A stretch of 64,000 bases of DNA from Olavius algarvensis associated proteobacterium Delta 3. Its GTDB lineage: Bacteria; Desulfobacterota; Desulfobacteria; Desulfobacterales; CAFBRK01. A program made the translations under genes and the position numbers. Shown here piece after piece: positions 53,503 through 63,270 of the stretch; the stretch's first letter is position 1, and every line of letters starts with the position of its first letter. Below the pieces are notes generated by a model. It saw nothing but the letters and a program-made list of their open reading frames with translations, was not told the origin of the DNA and made no database searches. The stretch lies in the NCBI GenBank assembly GCA_903231505.1, contig CAFBRK010000106.1, forward strand, positions 1 through 64,000, written 5' to 3'.

Positions 53503-55428
53503 ATGAAGAGAAATATATATCTGAAAATGAAATCTCTAAAGGAAGCTCGGGAGATCATGTTCCGTCGGTTTCCGGACACATCATGTCTGCCGTCGGAAAC
53601 CGTTTCCGTCGAGGACGCCGGCGGACGTGTCCTGGCGGAGCCGGTATTCGCGCGGCTATCTTCCCCGAACTTCCATTCGGCGGCCATGGACGGCATCGCT
53701 GTAAAAGCGGAACACACGTTCGGAACGAGCGAAACACGGCCGACGGAACTGGTTATCGGAGAAAACGCGTTTTATCTGAACACCGGACATCTCCTGCCGC
53801 CGAACACGGATGCGGTAATTATGATCGAGCACGTGACAATACTTGATGAGCGTCGGGTCCGGATCGAGGCGCCGGCGTTTCCCTGGCAGCATGTGCGGAA
53901 AATGGGAGAAGATATTGTCGCCACCGAACTGCTGTTTACCCGGAATCATGTCGTCACGCCCTATTGCCTCGGAGCCCTCCTGGCCGGAGGCATCACTTCG
54001 CTGGTTGTCCGCCGGCGGCCCAAGGTGTTCATCATCCCCACCGGATCGGAATTGATCGATTGGCAGGATGCCGGCCCGGAAGATCTTTTGCCGGGCCAGG
54101 TCATCGAATCCAACTCCTATGTGCTGGGAAATCTCGTCGAGGCATGGGGGGGGCGGTTTATTCGCCACGAAAAGGTGATGGATAGTGTCGGGGCACTCAA
54201 CGCGGCGGTCACGGAGGCCGTTTCATCCGATTATGACCTGGTCCTGATGGTCGGCGGGTCCTCTGCCGGATCCGAAGATTATTCCAAACGGGTGATCGGG
54301 GACTTGGGGGAGATCCTCGTGCACGGCGTGACCATCATGCCCGGCAAACCCGTTCTCGTCGGGGCGGTTGAGGATAAACCCGTGTTTGGGGTTCCGGGTT
54401 ATCCGGTTTCTGCAATTGTCGCTTTCGAACAGTTTGTCCGGCCGTTGATGCTCAGAATGCTTGGAAGGCCTGAAGAGCGGCGGCAAACGGTCACGGTAGA
54501 GCCGACACGGAAAATACCTTCCAAGCTCGGTGTCGAAGAATTCGTGCGGGTAAAGCTGGGTCGCGTCGCAGATCGTATTGCAGCATCGTCTCTGCCCCGA
54601 GGCGCCGGAATCATCACCAGCCTGACCGAGGCGGACGGCATTGTCCGGATCCCGGCCAACAGCGAGGGGCTAACCGAAAATAAACCGGTGACCGCTGAAC
54701 TGCTCCGCCCTCTGGAGTCGATAAACCACACCATTGTCGCGGTCGGAAGTCATGACAATACGCTCGATGTGTTGACCGACCAGCTCAAAGCACGATCCAG
54801 ACCTGTTGTGCTTTCGTCCAGCCATGTTGGAAGTCTGGGCGGGCTTATGGCGATCAAACGCGGTGCATGCCACCTGGCCGGTTCCCATTTGCTCGACACC
54901 CAGGACGGTTCCTATAACGTGACCTACATCCGACGTTATTTGCCCGACATTGCGGTAAAACTGGTCCACCTCGTGATGCGTGAGCAAGGGATGATCGTGG
55001 CCCCCGGCAACCCGAAAGGCCTGAGTGGCATCAAGGATCTATCCCGGAAGGATGTCACCTTCATTAACCGCCAGGGCGGGTCCGGAACCCGTATCCTGCT
55101 CGACTACCGGCTTTCCGAACTCGGCATCGACCCCCGGTCCATCCAAGGCTACGACACAGAGGAGTATACCCATATGGCCGTAGCGGTTGCCGTTCTCGGC
55201 GGGACCGCCGACACCGGGCTGGGTATATTCGCGGCGGCAAACGCTTTGAAGCTCGATTTTATCCCGGTCGTTACAGAGCAATACGATTTGGTCATCCCGG
55301 AGGCGTATTTTGAATCCGACAATATCCAAAGCCTCCTGGAAACGATTCGCTCGTCCGGATTTCAGCAGCGGGTGGATGCCCTTGGCGGGTACGACACACA
55401 GCGGACCGGGGAGGTGCTGCCCCTGTAA
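53503..55428 (+). CDS. MoeA fused to PBP-like substrate-binding domain
   Basis: A 641-residue protein. Residues 1-400 are a second MoeA: HSAAMDGIAVKA, NTDAVIMIEHV, FIIPTGSELID, VGGSSAGSEDYSKRVI. Residues about 410-640 form a periplasmic-binding-protein-like domain (VAVGSHDNTLDVLTDQL ... SLGGLMAIKRGACHLAGSHL ... FINRQGGSGTRILLDY) without a signal peptide, so it is cytoplasmic; such domains, as in the molybdate regulator ModE-linked PBPs, may bind the oxyanion or cofactor. AGAGAG precedes ATG 53503. Confidence 0.92.
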   Translation: MKRNIYLKMKSLKEAREIMFRRFPDTSCLPSETVSVEDAGGRVLAEPVFARLSSPNFHSAAMDGIAVKAEHTFGTSETRPTELVIGENAFYLNTGHLLPPNTDAVIMIEHVTILDERRVRIEAPAFPWQHVRKMGEDIVATELLFTRNHVVTPYCLGALLAGGITSLVVRRRPKVFIIPTGSELIDWQDAGPEDLLPGQVIESNSYVLGNLVEAWGGRFIRHEKVMDSVGALNAAVTEAVSSDYDLVLMVGGSSAGSEDYSKRVIGDLGEILVHGVTIMPGKPVLVGAVEDKPVFGVPGYPVSAIVAFEQFVRPLMLRMLGRPEERRQTVTVEPTRKIPSKLGVEEFVRVKLGRVADRIAASSLPRGAGIITSLTEADGIVRIPANSEGLTENKPVTAELLRPLESINHTIVAVGSHDNTLDVLTDQLKARSRPVVLSSSHVGSLGGLMAIKRGACHLAGSHLLDTQDGSYNVTYIRRYLPDIAVKLVHLVMREQGMIVAPGNPKGLSGIKDLSRKDVTFINRQGGSGTRILLDYRLSELGIDPRSIQGYDTEEYTHMAVAVAVLGGTADTGLGIFAAANALKLDFIPVVTEQYDLVIPEAYFESDNIQSLLETIRSSGFQQRVDALGGYDTQRTGEVLPL

Positions 55429-55537
55429 ACGGAACTCGATGATTCCCTGAACCCCGTGGTTGCCATGTAAGGATTCGTCGACGCTGCCCGACATCGTGTC
55501 AACACCGACAACGGACCCATGGGAGGGACATGTCCGG

Positions 55538-55972
55538 ATGCCCCGTACAGAGAACGATCCGCATTACGAAATCATTGACCACACCGCCGACAGCGGTATC
55601 CGGGTCTTTGGAAAGGATCCTGAAGAGCTGTTTGCCCGAGCCGGAACAGCGCTTTTCGAGCAGATCACAGACTCCGGACGGATTGTTGCGCAAACGCAGC
55701 ACCACGTTACCGTATCGGGAATCGATTGGCCGGATTTAATGGTGAACTGGCTCAGAGAGCTACTGTATCTGTGGACCGGAAGAGAGCTTCTGGTTGTTGG
55801 AGTGGAAATCGACAAACTGGTGGAATTCTCTCTTGCCGCGACAGTCGGCACGGTAAAGTACAATCCGAAGCATCACATGATCCTCAGCGAGATCAAGGCG
55901 GTCACATATCATGGAATCGATGTGAGCCATCGGCCATTGGGATGGGAGGCAACGGTTATTTTTGATATATGA
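55538..55972 (+). CDS. Archease
   Basis: A 144-residue archease: YEIIDHTADSGIRVFGKDPEELFARAG at the N-terminus, LMVNWLRELLYLWT and the C-terminal VKYNPKHHMILSEIKAVTYHG ... WEATVIFDI. Archease activates the RNA ligase RtcB by helping guanylylation and metal loading (Asp of DHTAD and the conserved final acidic residue). No rtcB lies in the window. The ATG at 55538 follows GGGAGGG at rather long spacing. Confidence 0.9.
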   Translation: MPRTENDPHYEIIDHTADSGIRVFGKDPEELFARAGTALFEQITDSGRIVAQTQHHVTVSGIDWPDLMVNWLRELLYLWTGRELLVVGVEIDKLVEFSLAATVGTVKYNPKHHMILSEIKAVTYHGIDVSHRPLGWEATVIFDI

Positions 55973-56036
55973 TCGCGACCCGACAATTGTGTTTTACACC
56001 AGGATTTCATTTCAATGCAGAGACACAAACCCTGAC

Positions 56037-56106
56037 GCCGGCGGAGTGATGGAGTGATGGAGTGATGGGTAATGTTTTTTCCTTCCAATACGCCAACGCT
56101 CCATTG
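56037..56106. repeat. GGAGTGATGG-type intergenic repeat (copy 2)
   Basis: GGAGTGATG is repeated three times from 56043, followed by TTTTTTCC and TTCCAATACGCCAACGCTCC, the same order of parts as the reverse complement of 46484-46573. It lies just before the adenylate cyclase gene. Confidence 0.6.
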
Positions 56107-56157
56107 TAGATTTGGAGACAGCTACCTTTGAGGATACAATCGAGAAAATAAGGTGAT

Positions 56158-57582
56158 GTGGTGAAAGTCGGTCGCCCAGAGGGTGTTCGCAAGATCCTGC
56201 TGAAAGGCATATTCTGGCGTATTCTCATTATCGAGGGCATCCTGCTTGTCTGGTCGCTCCTGTACAGAATCTTGATGGAGCCGGCCGCCCAGCCGGTGGA
56301 GCTCTTCTGGTACGCGGTCCGCATCGTCATTCTGATTGCGATCATTATCGTGTTTATCATGGTGACCTTCAGGTTGTTCCTCACCCGGAAGGTCATTCTG
56401 CCCTTGGAGGCGATCTCCGAATCGAACCGGAAATTCCAGGAAGAAGACACCGCCCGAAACGGGATCCCCCTGGCGGAGGACACGCCGCAGGAGATTCAGG
56501 AAATTGTCGCCACCCGAACACAGATGCTCGATACGATTCTTCGGGTGTCCGAGGAGAGGCTTCGACTCGTCAACTTCATCAAGGAGACCTTCGGCCGATA
56601 CATGTCAAAAAAAGTGGTCGATGAAATCCTCGATTCCCCGGACGGCGCCAAAATCGGAGGGCGCCGGGAGACCGTGACTATCCTTATGTCAGACCTTCGC
56701 GGATTCACGAGCCTTTCCGAAACCACCGATCCGGAAATGTTGATGCGGGTGCTGAACCGGTATCTGGACCGGATGTCCCGGATCATAAACCACTATGACG
56801 GTATCATCGATGAGATCATCGGCGATGCCATTCTGGCGGTGTTCGGCGTACCGGAAAGCCGACCCACCGATCCGGAACGGGCCGTGGCCTGTGCCCTGGC
56901 CATGCAGAACGCTCTCATGGAACTGAATCGGGACATCGGGGAGGAAGGGTACCCGCCGTTGGAAATGGGGATCGGCATCAACACCGGCACCGTTCTCGTG
57001 GGCAACATCGGATCCGAGATCCGAATGAAATACGGGATCGTTGGAGCGGCGGTCAATACCGCGGGTCGCATTGAATCGAACACCATCGGCGGGCAGGTGC
57101 TCATCGGTGAGTCCACCTTCACCCGTCTCGGTGAAAAACTTACCGCAGAACCCCCTCAGACGTTCATGATGAAAGGCATGCGGAAACCTCTGGTGGTTTA
57201 CGCGGTCACCGGCATCGGCGATCCGTATCGGATCACCCTCGAGACCTCACGGGTGGACCACGATGGCGTTCTGTTGACACTGCCGTTTCGTTGCTGGAGG
57301 ATCGAAGACAAGAAGGTCGCCGACGAGGCTGCCACCGGTGAAACCATTCTCATTAACGACACCCTGTTGACGGCCACGGTGGCTCCGCCCCTGGATCCGC
57401 ACGTGGATGTCAAGATTGCCTTCGACTTCTGTCAGGAAGCCCACTGCTTCGAGGCTATCTATGCGAAAGTTCTGTCCATCGGCGAAGCGCGTGATCATGG
57501 GGCGGTCCATCAGCTGGGCATCACCAGTATCCGCCCGGAAGATCGTGATATGCTGAAGAAGTGGATGGATAAGGCGGGGTAG
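56158..57582 (+). CDS. Membrane-anchored class III adenylate/guanylate cyclase
   Basis: A 474-residue protein from GTG 56158 (AAGGTGAT upstream; the next GTG is also possible). Two membrane helices (about 18-38 and 50-75), a HAMP-like linker (80-130) and a coiled coil lead to the cyclase domain (about 165-345): ILMSDLRGFTSL (Asp179) and IIGDAILAVFG hold both metal Asps. The last 110 residues (RCWRIEDKKVADEAATGETI and on) form a PilZ-like or other beta domain. Unlike the protein at 10802, the catalytic residues look intact. Confidence 0.85.
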   Translation: MVKVGRPEGVRKILLKGIFWRILIIEGILLVWSLLYRILMEPAAQPVELFWYAVRIVILIAIIIVFIMVTFRLFLTRKVILPLEAISESNRKFQEEDTARNGIPLAEDTPQEIQEIVATRTQMLDTILRVSEERLRLVNFIKETFGRYMSKKVVDEILDSPDGAKIGGRRETVTILMSDLRGFTSLSETTDPEMLMRVLNRYLDRMSRIINHYDGIIDEIIGDAILAVFGVPESRPTDPERAVACALAMQNALMELNRDIGEEGYPPLEMGIGINTGTVLVGNIGSEIRMKYGIVGAAVNTAGRIESNTIGGQVLIGESTFTRLGEKLTAEPPQTFMMKGMRKPLVVYAVTGIGDPYRITLETSRVDHDGVLLTLPFRCWRIEDKKVADEAATGETILINDTLLTATVAPPLDPHVDVKIAFDFCQEAHCFEAIYAKVLSIGEARDHGAVHQLGITSIRPEDRDMLKKWMDKAG

Positions 57583-57771
57583 ATGGCTGGACGTTAGGAT
57601 GATTTGTTGAATTGAGAGCCCCATGTCAGGTTCATCGTCAACGTGCAGACAGGTCTGCCCGTTTGCCCGTAGCACCGTTAACGAACAGGGCCGCTCCCGG
57701 ATCATGTCCGGAATGACAAAAATTGATATTGACCAATATCCTCTGCGGACTCTGCGTCTCTGCGACAAATT

Positions 57772-58575
57772 TTAGGTTTTTCCGAATTTCGGATGGGCCT
57801 TGATCAGCGCCCGGGTGTACTCGTGGCGGGGATGTTTAATGACGTCCTCGGCAGACCCGGTTTCAACAATCTCTCCTTTATATATTACCGCAATGCGATT
57901 ACAGAGATACCAGGCCGCCGCCAGGCTATGGGTGATAAATAAAAAGGTGACCCCCATCTTTGATTGGAGGTTTTGGAGAATGGAAAAAATCTGAATGGAT
58001 ATCGAGGCATCCAGCATGGATGTGGGTTCATCGGCAACGACGAATTCGGGCTTGAGAACCACGGCTCTGGCAATGGCAACACGCTGGCGCTGTCCGCCGC
58101 TAAGCTCGTGGGGGTAACGATAGAAAAAGTCTTCCGGCGGGGACAACCCCACCGATTGCAACGCCTTGAACACCGTCTCCTCCTGCTCCGCCCGGTTGCC
58201 CTCGGCATGGATGGTCAAGGGTTCCGCGACAGTGTCGAAAATGGAAAAGTAAGGATTCAGGGACTGGTAAGGATCCTGGAAGATCATCTGTACCTTCCGG
58301 CGGTATTCCGCCAGGCGCTTTCCCCGCAACCCGGTAATATCTTTTCCGTCAAGGGTCAGTCTGCCTGCAGTCGGCGGTTCCAGCTTGACGATCAGTCTTC
58401 CGGTGGTTGTCTTCCCGCTACCGCTCTGACCGACCAGACCAAAGATATCTCCTCTGGCGATTTCCAGGGAAACCTTGTTTAGCGCCACCACCGTCTGGTC
58501 GGCCCCCTTGAGGAGGGTCTTCTTGGATCGATAGGTTTTGGTCACATCTTCCAGTTTTATAATCGGGTCAGCCAT
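57772..58575 (-). CDS. Oligopeptide/dipeptide ABC transporter ATPase (OppF type)
   Basis: A 267-residue ATPase with GQSGSGKTT, ELSGGQRQRVAIARA, VADEPTSMLD and THSLAAAWYLC. Gln-loop MIFQDPYQSLNPYFSI is typical of OppF/DppF. Last gene of the import operon; 103 bp separate it from the OppD-type gene. Confidence 0.92.
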   Translation of the reverse strand: MADPIIKLEDVTKTYRSKKTLLKGADQTVVALNKVSLEIARGDIFGLVGQSGSGKTTTGRLIVKLEPPTAGRLTLDGKDITGLRGKRLAEYRRKVQMIFQDPYQSLNPYFSIFDTVAEPLTIHAEGNRAEQEETVFKALQSVGLSPPEDFFYRYPHELSGGQRQRVAIARAVVLKPEFVVADEPTSMLDASISIQIFSILQNLQSKMGVTFLFITHSLAAAWYLCNRIAVIYKGEIVETGSAEDVIKHPRHEYTRALIKAHPKFGKT

Positions 58576-58678
58576 CTTTGATGATTCGCGCAGCCATAAT
58601 TTTTAGTAGTTGTGTTCATCCCATGACATATTCGTCCGATACTTGTCCGCCTCTGGAGGATTCGAATTTAGGGTTTTA

Positions 58679-59635
58679 TCATGTAATTTTACAGCACAGC
58701 GCCTTGTGGGTCCTGGACACATCGATCCAGTCGGGTATTTCCATCCGGCATGCTGGGCCCGTCGCCTCGCAGCGGTCGCAGAACCGGCACCCCTTCGGCG
58801 GGTTTATAAGGTTCGGGGTTTCCCCGTTGAGCCCTTCCAATTGGGTTTTTTCCGTGCCCAGGGTGAGATATGACCCGAGAAGGGCTTTGGTATACGGATG
58901 GACCGGGGCTTCGAACACCTCTTCCCGTTTACCATATTCTACGATTTGCCCGGCATACATCACCGCGATGGTGTGGCATACATCCGCAACCACCGCAATG
59001 TCGTGGGATATAAACAGAATGCTGAGAATCAATTCCTTCTGAAGGGTCTTGATTTCGTCCAGGATCTGGTCCTGTACAATGACGTCCAGGGCGGTCGTCG
59101 GTTCATCAGCGATAATCAGGGATGGCCGGCACGATAGCGCCATGGCGATAATGGCGCGCTGCTTCATCCCACCGCTGTATTGATGAGGGAAATCCCTGAT
59201 CCGCTCCCGTGGGATATGCACCAGGTCAAAAAGAGCCTCGACCCGTTCCTGTGCGGCCGGTTTGTCCAGCGCGGGTTCGTGAATCAGGATGGCCTCCACA
59301 ATCTGATCGCCAACCCGCTGCACCGGGTTCAAGGCGTTCATGGCGGCCTGAAAAATCATGGCGATATCTTTCCAACGGGTCTTTCTCATCTCTTCCGGAG
59401 AGATCTTGAGCAGGTCTCTGCCCTTGTACATAATCTGGTCTGCCATGACGGAAGCGTTTTTCGGCAGCAGGCCCATGAGCGTCATGCCGATCGTCGTTTT
59501 TCCACACCCGGATTCCCCGACGAATCCGAGCGATTTACCTTCTTCGACGGAAAACGATACGCTATCGACCGCCCTGAGAAATCCTTTCCGGGTCTGGTAG
59601 CCGATGCTCAAATTGCGGACATCCAGAAGGGCCAT
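58679..59635 (-). CDS. Oligopeptide/dipeptide ABC transporter ATPase (OppD type)
   Basis: A 318-residue ATPase: GESGCGKTT, QYSGGMKQRAIIAMA, IADEPTTALDV and SHDIAVVADVC. The C-terminal Cys set (GCRFCDRCEATGPAC) is the family's usual Opp C-terminal domain. It overlaps the region of the permease stop (1-bp gap), so the genes are co-transcribed. Confidence 0.92.
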   Translation of the reverse strand: MALLDVRNLSIGYQTRKGFLRAVDSVSFSVEEGKSLGFVGESGCGKTTIGMTLMGLLPKNASVMADQIMYKGRDLLKISPEEMRKTRWKDIAMIFQAAMNALNPVQRVGDQIVEAILIHEPALDKPAAQERVEALFDLVHIPRERIRDFPHQYSGGMKQRAIIAMALSCRPSLIIADEPTTALDVIVQDQILDEIKTLQKELILSILFISHDIAVVADVCHTIAVMYAGQIVEYGKREEVFEAPVHPYTKALLGSYLTLGTEKTQLEGLNGETPNLINPPKGCRFCDRCEATGPACRMEIPDWIDVSRTHKALCCKIT

Positions 59636-59636
59636 A

Positions 59637-60557
59637 TCAGTCGGAAGCTCCTTCCTGTCTGAGTCTAGGATCCAGAATCTCCTCCATTGCCCGCCCGAGC
59701 ATGTAAAACGACAGGGTCAGCAGGGAAATGCAGATGCCCGGGGGAAGGAGCCAGTAGGGCGCCTGGAACATGTGACCGGTCTTCCACACCCACTGGAGCA
59801 TCATGCCCCAACTGACCGTTCCCGGATCACCGAATCCAAGAAAGGCCAGTGCCGCCTCGATAATAATGGCCGATGTCACCCGGAACGTCATATACAGAAG
59901 GGCCAGGGGAAGCACATTGGGCGTAATGTGACGGAAAATGATCCGAACGTGTGATGCTCCGGCCACTTTTGCCGCCTCGATGAACGGACGCTGCTTCAAT
60001 GACAGGGTTTGGGCCCGAATCACCCGGGAGACGCCCGGCCAGCGAAAAAGGGCGATGATCAGGACGATCGTCCATATGTGCAGTTGCCCGAAAAGAGACG
60101 AAAGAATGAGCACCACAAGAAGGGTCGGCATGACCATGATCATGTCGGCCAGGCGCATGAGCGCCATGTCCACTGTCTTTCCGGCATAACCGGCGATCAT
60201 TCCTATGAGGGTACCTAAAAAGATGCTCATAAATGCCGCTGAAATACCCACCATAAAAGCGATCCGGGCACCGGCGAGGAGTTGGCTGAAGATATCACGA
60301 CCGATGAAATCGGTTCCCAGCCAGTGCTTCATGCTGGGTCCGGTGGAATGGGAAATTTCCGGGTCGACGCCGTGCATGGGCTGGTACATGGGATCTATCA
60401 AGGGCGGTATAAAACTGCAGACGGCCATCAAGGCAAATACTATCAGCAGCGTCAGCCCGATGCGGCCGATCAGGTTTTCCCGAAACAGACGCCAGGCCCC
60501 AACGAATCTGCCCATCATGGCGGACGCTTTCGAAGTTGTTTTATTTTCTGCAGCCAA
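59637..60557 (-). CDS. Oligopeptide/dipeptide ABC transporter permease (OppC type)
   Basis: A 306-residue permease with an N-terminal cytoplasmic tail, six helices and the loop EAAKVAGASHVRIIFRHITP. GTDFIGRDIFSQLLAGARIA is typical of OppC. The start is a TTG at 60557 with GGGGACG upstream; internal ATGs (residues 14, 15) are alternatives. It starts 9 bp after the OppB-type stop. Confidence 0.92.
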   Translation of the reverse strand: MAAENKTTSKASAMMGRFVGAWRLFRENLIGRIGLTLLIVFALMAVCSFIPPLIDPMYQPMHGVDPEISHSTGPSMKHWLGTDFIGRDIFSQLLAGARIAFMVGISAAFMSIFLGTLIGMIAGYAGKTVDMALMRLADMIMVMPTLLVVLILSSLFGQLHIWTIVLIIALFRWPGVSRVIRAQTLSLKQRPFIEAAKVAGASHVRIIFRHITPNVLPLALLYMTFRVTSAIIIEAALAFLGFGDPGTVSWGMMLQWVWKTGHMFQAPYWLLPPGICISLLTLSFYMLGRAMEEILDPRLRQEGASD

Positions 60558-60566
60558 CGGCGTCCC

Positions 60567-61547
60567 CTATTCGTAACGGATCCTTGGATCCAGATAAGCA
60601 TACAACACGTCCACGACCAGATTGGCCAGCAGCACCACGGCGGCAATCAATAAAAATGACGCCTGGGCCAGGGGATAGTCATTGTTGCTCACCGAAAATA
60701 CGAGCTCGCGCCCGATGCCCGGCCAGGTGAAAACGGTTTCCGTCAGGGCCCCGCCGTTGATTGAAAACGCCAGACTGAGCCCGACGCTGGTGACCACGGG
60801 CAACGCGGCATTGGGTGCGGCGTGGTGATTTCGAATGGTTTTTTCCTCCAGACCTTTGGCCCGGGCGGTGAGGATATAATCTTCCTTGAGGGTGTCGAGC
60901 ATACTGCTGCGCATGATCAACAGGTAGCTGCCGAAATGGATCATGAACAGGGTCCCCAGGGGCAGTATCATATGATGGACGATATCCCATGCCTTTTCCA
61001 GAAATCCGGCTTCCGGGTCGATCCAGACCTCGGCCGATATCATGCCGGTGAGTGGGAACCATCCCACCTTGTAAGCGAACAGCCATATCAGGATCAGGGC
61101 AAGCCAGGGTAAAAACACCGTGTGGCAGATCAGGGCCCCGATGGTCATCCATGTGTCCGTCGACTCTCCCTTTCGCCAGGCGGCGATCTTGCCCAGAAAG
61201 ATCCCGAACAGGGCTGACAGTATAATAGATGTGGTGAACAGGAGCACCGTATTGGGGAGCCGATTCAGGATAATATCGGCCACCGGCTGGCCATAATGAA
61301 ACGACACCCCAAAGTTGCCGGTCACAAAGTTCTTCACATAGTAGAGGTACTGGAGTCCGATCGGCTGATCCAGGCCCAGTTGCTCGATCAGGTGCTCGGC
61401 GTCTTCGGGAGTCATATTGGGATCGACCATCCGGGTGACCGGATCCCCGGGTGCCAGCCGAAACAACAGAAACAGGACGGTCAGGATCACAAAGAAGATA
61501 ATGGCGATTTCAATCAGGCGCCGGAATATGTATTTGCGCAATTCCAT
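60567..61547 (-). CDS. Oligopeptide/dipeptide ABC transporter permease (OppB type)
   Basis: A 326-residue permease with the OppB N-terminus (YIFRRLIEIAIIFFVILTVLF), LAPGDPVTRMVDPNMTPEDAE, and the loop ILTARAKGLEEKTIRNHHAAPNA. It starts one base after the binding-protein stop. Membrane path for peptide or similar solute uptake. Confidence 0.92.
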   Translation of the reverse strand: MELRKYIFRRLIEIAIIFFVILTVLFLLFRLAPGDPVTRMVDPNMTPEDAEHLIEQLGLDQPIGLQYLYYVKNFVTGNFGVSFHYGQPVADIILNRLPNTVLLFTTSIILSALFGIFLGKIAAWRKGESTDTWMTIGALICHTVFLPWLALILIWLFAYKVGWFPLTGMISAEVWIDPEAGFLEKAWDIVHHMILPLGTLFMIHFGSYLLIMRSSMLDTLKEDYILTARAKGLEEKTIRNHHAAPNAALPVVTSVGLSLAFSINGGALTETVFTWPGIGRELVFSVSNNDYPLAQASFLLIAAVVLLANLVVDVLYAYLDPRIRYE

Positions 61548-61548
61548 G

Positions 61549-63270
61549 TCACGAGTCCCGGGAAATCGGTTTGAGCTGGGTAAACGACCAGATATTGCCG
61601 ATCCCCTCCAGCATCTCCACCCAACCGGTGAAACGATCCGTTCGGACGGCCTCGATCAGCAGGGGATCGTAGATCGGATAATAGGGCACATCACGCAGCA
61701 CGATCTCCTGCATTTTCCGGACCAATGCCTGACGCTCTTCCCGGTCCATGGCCTGACTCGACTCGGTGGCGAGTTTGTCGAATTCCGGGTTTCGGTACCC
61801 GCTCATGTTCCACCCGCGGGGTTTGTCGTTGGCGGAGAGAAAAAAGATACGAAGATAATCCGGATCCGTTGAAAGTTTGCCACACCCGAGAATGAAGGTG
61901 TCGAAGTCGTGCCGTCCCTTGACCTGTTGAAGCAGGGAAGAGAATGCCATGGGACGCGAATAGGCCGGCATGCCCACGTCCCTCAGCCACTCCTGTATCA
62001 TCAAACCGCTGATGGCCCGGTGGGGATCATAGTCGGCCGGCGGCGTCAGGATGGTAAAGCGCTCCATGGGTTGACCGTTCGGCAGCCGGATGCCGCTGGC
62101 TGGTATGACCGCCCCGGCATCGTCGATGGGGGGTGCTTCCCAAGAGTATCCGGCCTCCGTTAAAATGTCATAAGCTTTCCGGATTCGTGATTCCCGGTCC
62201 AGTTTGGCGCCGTATTTTTCCACCTCGGGATAATACCAGTACCGGTTGCCGGGGGGGATAATCGAGTACATCTCGGTACCGAATCCCTGGAGGATGCGGG
62301 AGATGATAAAATTCTTGTCGATGAGGGTGGCGATGGCCCGGCGCAGGTGGGGGTCGTCAGATGGTGGTTTCCGTAAATTGAATCCCATGAAATACAGGGC
62401 GCTTTTTTCGCTGAAATAGACGTGAATATCGTCCTGATTGCGGAGATCGTCCAGATACCCCGGTTGGATCCCCCACCAGAACATGTCGATGGTGCCTTTT
62501 TTCAAGGCCAGAATGGCCACGTCTGAGGTTCCGAATATTTTTACCACGATATCCGTGATATGGGGGCCAAGCTGACGACCCGCGATGGTTTTCCCGGTTC
62601 CGAAAAAATAGGGATTTCGAACCATGTGCAAATAGGCCCCTTCACGCCACTGCTTGAGGACAAAAGGCCCGGTCCCCACCGGCGATTCGACCTGGTGGTT
62701 GAGCAACTCGGCCAGGGGCTTCTCTTTGGTGCGTGCGATCCGGACAATGTCTTCCCATTCTTTCTGCTGGACGATGGGGATGGTGAGAGAACGTGATCGG
62801 AAGATGGCCTTGGGGTTTTTCAGGAAGAACCGAACCGTCCGCTTGTCCGGAGTTTCGATCCGGGTGACGAATTTCCACCGGGAATAATGGCGGGGAATGC
62901 GGAACTCCTTGATCAGCTTGGCGGTGAAGGCCACGTCCGAGGACGTCAGCTCTGCTCCGTCGGACCATCGTGCCCCGCGGAGACGCACGGTATAGGCTAC
63001 CGTTTCGGGGTCATACTCGGGGAGGTCGGCGGCCAGCCAGGGAATCAGCTCGAGGGTTTCCGGATCGTGCTGGTAAAGCGGCTGATAGATCTTGGAAAGG
63101 ATTTTTCGAGAGTTGGCGTCGCTGGCAAGCCAGATGTTCAGCGTCCGCGGTTCTTCGGACAAACCGACCCGAAGCATTCCGGCAGGTTCCTTTTGCGAAC
63201 ATCCTGCCAGGGCGACCGCTGCCAGCAGTACTCCGAAAGCGATGATCCGTATGGGGTTGAATTTAGTCAT
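61549..63270 (-). CDS. Solute-binding lipoprotein of the peptide-type ABC transporter
   Basis: A 573-residue binding protein of the SBP_bac_5 family with a lipoprotein signal (VALAGC, Cys23). The domain shows LRVGLSEEPRTLNIW, GARWSDGAELTSSDVAFTAK, SPVGTGPFVLKQW and the late Y-P-I-YDPLLIEA region. Its ATG overlaps the stop of the upstream gene (ATGACTAA), so translation is coupled. It delivers oligopeptides, dipeptides or a metal chelate; the ligand is unknown. Confidence 0.9.
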   Translation of the reverse strand: MTKFNPIRIIAFGVLLAAVALAGCSQKEPAGMLRVGLSEEPRTLNIWLASDANSRKILSKIYQPLYQHDPETLELIPWLAADLPEYDPETVAYTVRLRGARWSDGAELTSSDVAFTAKLIKEFRIPRHYSRWKFVTRIETPDKRTVRFFLKNPKAIFRSRSLTIPIVQQKEWEDIVRIARTKEKPLAELLNHQVESPVGTGPFVLKQWREGAYLHMVRNPYFFGTGKTIAGRQLGPHITDIVVKIFGTSDVAILALKKGTIDMFWWGIQPGYLDDLRNQDDIHVYFSEKSALYFMGFNLRKPPSDDPHLRRAIATLIDKNFIISRILQGFGTEMYSIIPPGNRYWYYPEVEKYGAKLDRESRIRKAYDILTEAGYSWEAPPIDDAGAVIPASGIRLPNGQPMERFTILTPPADYDPHRAISGLMIQEWLRDVGMPAYSRPMAFSSLLQQVKGRHDFDTFILGCGKLSTDPDYLRIFFLSANDKPRGWNMSGYRNPEFDKLATESSQAMDREERQALVRKMQEIVLRDVPYYPIYDPLLIEAVRTDRFTGWVEMLEGIGNIWSFTQLKPISRDS

